Source of the DNA: Anaeramoeba flamelloides
Taxonomy: Eukaryota > Metamonada > Anaeramoebidae
Assembly: GCA_027625915.1 (NCBI GenBank)
Contig: JANTQA010000033.1
Location: 5,952,001 to 6,016,000, forward strand
Direction of reading: 5' to 3'
Length of the DNA stretch: 64,000 nucleotides
Within the stretch, counting starts at the first letter, position 1. The number at the start of each line of letters is the position of its first letter. The position numbers were made by a program, and so were the translations under genes. Of the stretch, positions 57,978 through 64,000 are shown piece by piece. The notes under the pieces were generated by a model. It was not told the origin of the DNA, searched no databases, and saw only the letters and a program-made list of their open reading frames with translations.

Positions 57978-58326
57978 ATTAAAAATTCTTAGGGTCAACA
58001 ATAATAATGTCAAAAAGAAGTTGAGAAAATATATACAAGTCATTTCAATGAAAGGGTCCAAATATTTTTTTTTAAGATTTTTTTCTTTCAAAAATTGATA
58101 GTTTATTCAGCTATTTTCTTTTCTGGTTATCAGATCTAATCTGAAGTTTAATTTTTCTATTATTTCGAAAAAATAATATGTTGTCTGATTCTTAAAAAAA
58201 AGCAAAATTTTCATTTTTGTCTGATTCCTTTGAGTGAAATGGAGTTTATTTTACTTTCAGTAAATATATTAAAAGTGAAAAAAAGGAATATGATTAATCG
58301 ATTATTTTTATTTAAAGATGAGTATA

Positions 58327-58525
58327 CAGTCAGTTTCACTTTTAAGGCACAAACTTTCAACGAAATTTAAGGCACAAAAAAAATCTCAAATTAAGGCACA
58401 AAATTTTGTATTCTAGTAAAATAAATTGCAAAAATTAAAAATTACAAATTTTGTGCCTTAATTTGAGATTTTTATTGTGCCTTAAATTTCGTTGAAAGTT
58501 TGTGCCTTAAAAGTGAAACTGACTG
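58327..58525. mobile_element. Palindromic MITE family M (199 bp)
   Basis: Full-length hairpin with TA on both sides. The loop is inverted relative to the copy at 57780, as expected for an element with symmetrical arms. Confidence 0.92.
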
Positions 58526-58857
58526 TAATAAATTTCCTATTTTTTGATATTAATAAAAATAAATACAAGACATAATTAAACTTTAAATAAGTTTTAATAA
58601 TTTAAATGAATTTTTCCCTCAATTATAAATAATAGTTTTCAAATAATTAATCAATAGAAATAATAAATGTTTGAGTAACACTTAAATAACTTTTAAGAAA
58701 AATTGAAATCTTTAAATATTTAAATCACTTTTTTGTTAAGAAATATATATGTAAATATAAATCCAAATGAAAACATGGGGGGCGAGAGGTAGAATATCAA
58801 AAAAATAAATCAAAATAAATGTATTGGATTACCATAATATGATTAAAAAAAGAAATA

Positions 58858-59054
58858 CAGTCAGTTTCACTTTTAAGGCACAAACTTTCAACGAAATTTA
58901 AGGCACAATAAAAATCTCAAATTAAAGCACAAAATTCAAATTCTAGTAAAAATAAATTGTAAAAAAAAAAATTCTAAATTTTGTGCCATAATTTGAGATT
59001 TTTTTGTGCCTTAAATTTCGTTGAAAGTTTGTGCCTTAAAAGTGAAACTGACTG
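58858..59054. mobile_element. Palindromic MITE family M (197 bp)
   Basis: Fourth near-identical copy within 2.3 kb, TA-flanked. The right end is followed by GGGG. Confidence 0.92.
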
Positions 59055-60059
59055 TAGGGGTTTTATCAATGGGATCCTAATTCTTATTAGTGTTTATATT
59101 TATCAAACATTTTATATTTGGAAGAAATATAGCATCTAATAAAGCATCGCTAAATGTTTACATATTATTTGATTTAAATTATAAAATTACTAATAACAGA
59201 AATTGACAAGAAATTACTATAAACTATCTTTCATAATAATTGGCCCATTAAAAATCAAATTTTAAATAAAAATATTTTTAATAATTGAAGTTATCTATTA
59301 TAATATAAAAATTTAGATTTTAATAATCAATACTATACTCAAGAGATTTTTATTTTTTGTCTAAAAATAAAAAAAAAAATAAAAAAAACTGTCAAAAAAA
59401 ATTGTGCCATTTATTTTGAAAGAAGCATTACATGAAAAATAGACAATTTTTAAAAAATTAAAAAAACACCATTTATCGATTCTCCTTCGATTTGAATAAC
59501 TAAATCTAATCTCTTTTTCATATTTGAAACCAAATTCTTCATTAATTCATCTGTTACTTCTTTCAAATTTTTCATTTTCATTTTCCATTTTAACAAAACA
59601 CTGTTGAAAAAATAAAAAAGAGAAAAAATGATTTATTTGCAAACTTTTAATTGTGAGAGGAAAAACTTCAAAACGATACAAAAGCAATTCAAAATTCAAA
59701 TTTAAGGTGGGCCATTTATTATGAAATTTAGTTTACATTTATAAAATTATTCAAGAATTTGGACAGAACACCAAATACTGATAAAAAAATAAAATAAAAA
59801 AAAAATCAACAAAATTTAATATTTTGTAATTTGATTAGAAAAAGAAAAACCTTTACAAAACCATTTCAAAAAAGTAAAAAGATCATTTCCAAAAAATAAT
59901 AACAATTTTTTTGACAAAAAAAAACTGAAGAATGGTATTCAAATTACAAATGTTTAAATCAATATATATTAGTTAATTATTTTATTACCTAGTTGTATTT
60001 GATTTGTCATCAAAAAATTTTGGTACACTATATGTCTTTGTTTAAATTAAAATTAACAA

Positions 60060-60190
60060 AATTCTGTAAAATCAATTTACAGTATCTGAGAATAATTAAT
60101 AAACTGGAATCAAAACTTGTTCAAGCAAGAATTTCAATTTACAAAAGAAGGTATAAAATCAAAAAGAAAGTAGTCATTCCGGGATTTTAA
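60060..60190 (+). mobile_element. LINE fragment (post-RT region)
   Basis: The frame encodes ESKLVQARISIYKRRYKI and then VIPGF. This corresponds to EAKIDSARITIYKRRFKL and LGF at ~57040-57120 in the large LINE. Only this short piece is preserved. Confidence 0.6.
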
Positions 60191-60899
60191 AACACATTTC
60201 ACAATAATTCAAATTTTCAGAAAAAAAAAGATGAAAATAAACTAAATTTCATAATAAATAGCACTATTTTTTTGTATTTTTTTTTTTACTTTTTTTTTTT
60301 TTTTATTTTTCGTTGAAAAACAAATATTTCTAGTGTATAAAAGTGAATATTAAAATGGTATTTTTTTTTAATTACTGTTGGTTGTAAAATAAACTGATCA
60401 AAATTTCCATTAACCTTTCTCAAAAATGCCACATTTCAAGAATTAAAACAAATCATCAAAAGACCTCAATTCTCTAAGGAGAAAATAAGAATTTAAACTG
60501 ATTTCTGTTTTAAAAATTCGAAATTTTACTTGATTATAAAAAATTTTTGTTTTGGAAAGCTGAAGGAAAATATTGTTACATTTATTTTTCAAAAAAATAG
60601 TAAAATAGATAACTTCAATTTATAAAAATATTTATTTTCAAAATTTGATTTTTAATGGGAGAATGATTTTGAAATGGAGTTTATTAATTGTAAAATAGAA
60701 AACTGGTAATTATTAAAGTTAAATCAAAATCAATTTTAGAGAAAATATGATAATAAATAGTTCTGGAAAGAAAGGCCAACAGTATATAAAAATTATGAGG
60801 GGTTGTTTAATCGCTGACATTTTTTTCTTGTTGATCGAATCTGATTTGCTTTGAACCTTTGATAATTTTTTACCCTTGCTTTTTTTTTTTTTATTTTCA

Positions 60900-61020
60900 A
60901 GTTACTCATTCTATCATATTTCAGTGTCCACAGTATTAGCAAGTAAACGGTAGATCTTTTTTCTTTGTAACTCTTCTTCCCAATATAAGGCGAATTCATC
61001 AGGGAAAAAATCGGTGGGCA
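60900..61020 (-). mobile_element. Possible LINE tail fragment
   Basis: The minus strand encodes KKIWMPTDFFPDEF, then LYWEEELQRKKIYRLL, and soon a stop. Placement of RKIW and the spacing to the stop recall the LINE tail, but identity is weak. A lost host exon is the alternative. Confidence 0.25.
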
Positions 61021-61435
61021 TCCAAATTTTCTTTAATTTATATTTGTTTTTAATGAATTAAAAATAAAATTCAACATTTTTTACAAATTTAAAACAAGTA
61101 ATTTTTTTATTGCATTCTTGAATTTTGATTTTCCGAGCTCAACAGTATTTATTGGGATTACAACTACATACAATTCCTATTTTAAATACACCGAGCTATT
61201 TGTAAAATAATAAAAAAAAATTCAAGTATTTGGACTTTTGAGCACAATGCTCCTATTTAATCAACCATCTAATCTTTTCTTTTTTAGTTGATCGCATTCG
61301 AAGAATATTCATTTAAATAACCTTTCTGAATTATATTTATGTAACAAGGCTTTTTTATCATCGTGAGGGGAAAGTTTATATCCACCTGCATTTATTCACA
61401 TTCACCATATCCAAAACAAATAAGCAACACTAATT

Positions 61436-62491
61436 TTATTTCAAAATTGAAGATTGGATAATACTTATTTGTAACTCTTCAATTTTTAATAAAATATCCT
61501 TTTTTAACTCTTGACTTGTTTTTGTTTTTTCGTTGTCTTTCTGTAATTCTAATTTCTTAATAATTTGATCTTGTTTGTTAATAATTTGGTATTTGTTGAC
61601 TAATTGATTTTGTAATTGAAAATATTGTGCTTTGAAATCTTCAAGTTTAATTTGTAGTAATTTGTTTGTTTTTTCAATTTTTTTTCTTTTGTGATCTTTG
61701 TTTCTTTTCTTTTTCTTTTTTCGTTTTTCTTTTTCTTTTTCTTTTTCTCTTTCTCTTTCTCTTTCTTTATGTTTTTGTTTTTGTTTTTGTTTTTTCCTTT
61801 CTATTAACAGATCATTTTTTGTTTTGTTGATCTTGTATTCATTATTCCTTATCAAACCTTGAAATCTCGATCTTTTCTTTTTATTTAATACAACTTTATG
61901 TTTTTTAAATTTGAACCTTCCTTGTTTATTTTCAAAGACAAACTCAGTAAATGTAGCATATTTTGATAGGATTTTATTTATTAATCTTTCTTTTTTTTTC
62001 ATTTTTTCAAATTTTGAATTAAGCTGTTGAGGTGTCGAAAATTCGTTTAAAAACAATAATAATTCTAAGTAATCCAAAATTTGGCCTTTGTTTTGAAAAT
62101 TTTTTTGATTTAAACACAGTTCTTCAATAATTATTTTTTTCTTATTTTTGTTTCTTGGCTTGGTTTTTGTTTTTGTTTTTGTTTTTGTTTTTATTTTTTT
62201 TCCAATTCTATCCTCCGTAGAATGTTTTTCTAAAAAATGTTTTGTTAATTTGATATATATTACCCCACAGTTATTTTTTTGTGTTTTAATAATCCTAAAT
62301 TTCTTTTTTTTTGTTTTAAAAAAATTCAAAAGTGATCTTTTTCTCAATTCAATTCCTTGACCTGCTTTTGATCCATACTTCCTTGAAACATACCTTTGGA
62401 GATTTTTTAAACTTTCCTTTCTTTTTTTTTGAAGAGCTTTTGTCGCATACTTATTGATGATCCCAAAATCAATTTTCTTTTTCTTACTCAT
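61436..62491 (-). CDS. Lysine-rich coiled-coil protein, function unknown
   Basis: A single uninterrupted frame of 351 codons from the ATG at 62489-62491. I do not recognise a family. The N-terminal ~100 residues are basic but varied (INKYATKALQKKRKESLK, RYVSRKYGSKAGQG, IKLTKHFLEKHS). Then come a Lys-Thr dipeptide run, a mixed region with LLLFLNEFSTPQQLNSKF, a long Lys/Gln/Glu/Arg run (KQKQKQKHKER...EKEKEKR), and a C-terminal heptad-like coiled coil (LLQIKLEDFKAQYFQLQNQL). Several clusters could serve as nuclear localisation signals. It has no introns, unlike its neighbours. Its length and varied N terminus argue against a composition artefact, but expression is not proven. Confidence 0.6.
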   Translation of the reverse strand: MSKKKKIDFGIINKYATKALQKKRKESLKNLQRYVSRKYGSKAGQGIELRKRSLLNFFKTKKKKFRIIKTQKNNCGVIYIKLTKHFLEKHSTEDRIGKKIKTKTKTKTKTKPRNKNKKKIIIEELCLNQKNFQNKGQILDYLELLLFLNEFSTPQQLNSKFEKMKKKERLINKILSKYATFTEFVFENKQGRFKFKKHKVVLNKKKRSRFQGLIRNNEYKINKTKNDLLIERKKQKQKQKHKEREREREKEKEKEKRKKKKKRNKDHKRKKIEKTNKLLQIKLEDFKAQYFQLQNQLVNKYQIINKQDQIIKKLELQKDNEKTKTSQELKKDILLKIEELQISIIQSSILK

Positions 62492-62879
62492 TTTGAAAAA
62501 ACAATTAAAAAAAATTTGATAAAAAAATGAAAAGTTGAGATGAATTAAGTTCCATTAGAATGAATAATTACACCCAACAAACTTATAGGGTGATCTCAAA
62601 ATTGTGTGAATTATTAATTTTAGTTTAATTGATAAACTTGTGACAATCTCAGAATGTAAACAATGTCGTATAACATTTCGGTATAAAGAAGATTTCAACA
62701 AAATCAACTCATTTTTCTCGTTTCTTTGAGCTTAAGGCATTATTGTCAACCAAGGAGAAGTCTAAGATCAAAGTATTTTATTATTAGGTGTACTTTCATT
62801 AAGTTCACAATGGTTCAAATGTCTCTAAAAACATCAATTAATAAAGTAGTAATAGTTGTTGATCTCTTCAATTCAAAAT

Positions 62880-63260
62880 GATCCTTGTATTCGTAAAAAA
62901 ATCTGAATTTTGAGACAAATTTAAAAGTTGAATTATCAATATTCATCCTTCAAAATCACAAAATATTTTTCAAAAATTTATCTTGAAATGAAGATTAGTT
63001 ACGAAATTTGTATTTTTTTAACACTTAAATAATTCACCAATAAGTTTTTTTTGTCAAATTATTTCTTAATATTGGAAATATATTGATGTTACAATTAGCT
63101 TAATAAAAAAGAAACAAAAAAAATCTGTCTTTGGGGTTTTAGGATAATTATTGAATTTATCTTTGAAATTTAAAAATCAAAAAAAAAGTTGCTTCTGGAA
63201 GTTCTAAATATGAATTACAAAATACTGGAATACTATTATTTTGAGTTTCTATCTTTAGGT
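62880..63260 (-). repeat. Dispersed repeat family D, copy 3
   Basis: The reverse complement aligns with 9240-9620 and with 21790-22130 plus 22790-22880, including AACTTCCAGAAGCAAC, TGTAACATCAATATATTT and GATAATTCAACTTTTAAATT. Confidence 0.55.
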
Positions 63261-63599
63261 TTTGAAAAGGAATGAAAAAAAAAAACTTCTAAATGAAACT
63301 TTTTTATTGTGATCATTAGTAAAAAATGTAATAATTGATATGCGATAAGATTTAGAATCAATTTTTTTGAGCTATTTGAGTCAATGGTGAACTAATATCA
63401 TTTACATTCAATTACGACATACTTTGATTATAGAGATATCTATGGTGACACATTTCCCTTAGCAGAATTTCAAAACAATAAAATTGAAAATATCAAGTAC
63501 AAGAAAACATATCTTTTAATTAACTTTCAATTATGAATAATTACGTTAGTTTTCGATAGAACCACCATTACAGTTTTTCAATTTCTTAAAGTTATTGTC

Positions 63600-64000
63600 T
63601 TTAATTTTATATAAACTCCATTTCCCTCAAAGTGGCACCGCCAAAAAATCAAAAAGTCACTTAAATTTTAAGAATCAACCAAACTTAGATTATTTAGAAA
63701 TACGAGAAATAATAAACTTCATATTAGAACCGATAATCAGAAAAGAAAAGCCTGAAAAAACCTTAAAATCCGAAAAAAAAAAAATGTTAAAAAATTTTTT
63801 GGGCACACTTTCATTGGAACGTCTTGTGCAAAATTCTCAATTTCTTTTGGTAATTAAAATTGTTGACATTAATAGTTTTTACTTGTAAATGGATGAATTT
63901 TGTGTGTCCATATAAAGCATAACTTTTGTTAATGTTAATTTGGAGCTTCAAACATTTTTTTTTTCACTTGACTTTAATAAAAAAATAAAAAAGAAAACAA
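63600..64000 (+). repeat. Dispersed repeat family F2, copy 2 (runs off the window)
   Basis: It aligns with 17480-17870. A 97-codon frame (63595-63888) crosses it, with DYLEIREIINFILEP and LGTLSLERL. The frame is broken in the first copy. Probably a decayed element; the right end lies outside the window. Confidence 0.5.

Larger units (their letters stand above)
59055..61435. other. Stretch without a recognised host gene
   Basis: It contains two probable LINE relics (60060-60190 and 60880-61020) and AT-rich sequence. No exon of a known family was found. Confidence 0.55.
62492..64000. other. Right end of window: dispersed repeats
   Basis: It contains family D copy 3 (62880-63260, minus) and family F2 copy 2 (63600-64000). 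No host gene was recognised. Confidence 0.55.

Noticed and set aside
1-64000. CRISPR arrays, rRNA genes, bacterial operon signals
   Set aside because: None found; the spliced eukaryotic genes make prokaryotic features irrelevant here.

Overview
The window is very AT-rich eukaryotic DNA from a protist. Homopolymer tracts are everywhere, genes are sparse, and introns are GT-AG, either about 80-300 bp or swollen to 2-6 kb by repeats. Stop codons in the intact genes (TAA, TGA) fit the standard code. The gene set (G-alpha, SMCR8, importin-5, SH3-PX-BAR sorting nexin, Arp2/3 subunit 3, CS-Sel1 protein) and the Lys/Glu/Asn-rich low-complexity insertions suggest a free-living amoeboid protist, for example an anaeramoebid or amoebozoan. 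That assignment is inference; the sequence holds no rRNA or other marker that settles it.

Layout. 1-2.7 kb: a LINE tail, a palindromic module and a TIR element. 2.7-8.4 kb (-): a five-exon heterotrimeric G-protein alpha subunit with a 4.2 kb intron. 8.4-11.5 kb: repeats only. 11.5-16.5 kb (-): an SMCR8 homologue whose first coding exon was not found. 16.5-20.6 kb: no gene seen. 20.6-27.2 kb (+): importin-5-like karyopherin, two exons around a 3.3 kb intron. 27.2-30.6 kb: repeats. 30.6-41.9 kb (+): a six-exon SH3-PX-BAR sorting nexin with introns of 5.7 and 3.4 kb packed with mobile elements. 44.1-45.0 kb (-): ARPC3, with an in-frame TAG. 46.0-54.1 kb (-): a CS-domain/Sel1-repeat/transmembrane protein in four exons. 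55.2-57.7 kb (+): the largest LINE copy. 57.8-59.1 kb: a cluster of palindromic MITEs. 61.4-62.5 kb (-): a lysine-rich coiled-coil protein of unknown function. 62.5-64 kb: dispersed repeats.

For the G-alpha, importin, sorting nexin, ARPC3 and CS-Sel1 genes, the exon junctions chosen by eye join in phase and give a total divisible by three. The genes do not form one pathway, but several touch actin and membrane traffic: ARPC3 (branched actin nucleation), the SNX9-type nexin (curves membranes and in animals activates actin assembly), SMCR8 (autophagy/lysosome Rab regulation) and G-alpha (receptor signalling).

About half the window is repeats. At least seven small TIR families, LINE fragments of more than one subfamily and a palindromic minisatellite-like module can be defined by comparing copies within the window. 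Several are nested, which gives relative ages and exact target duplications.
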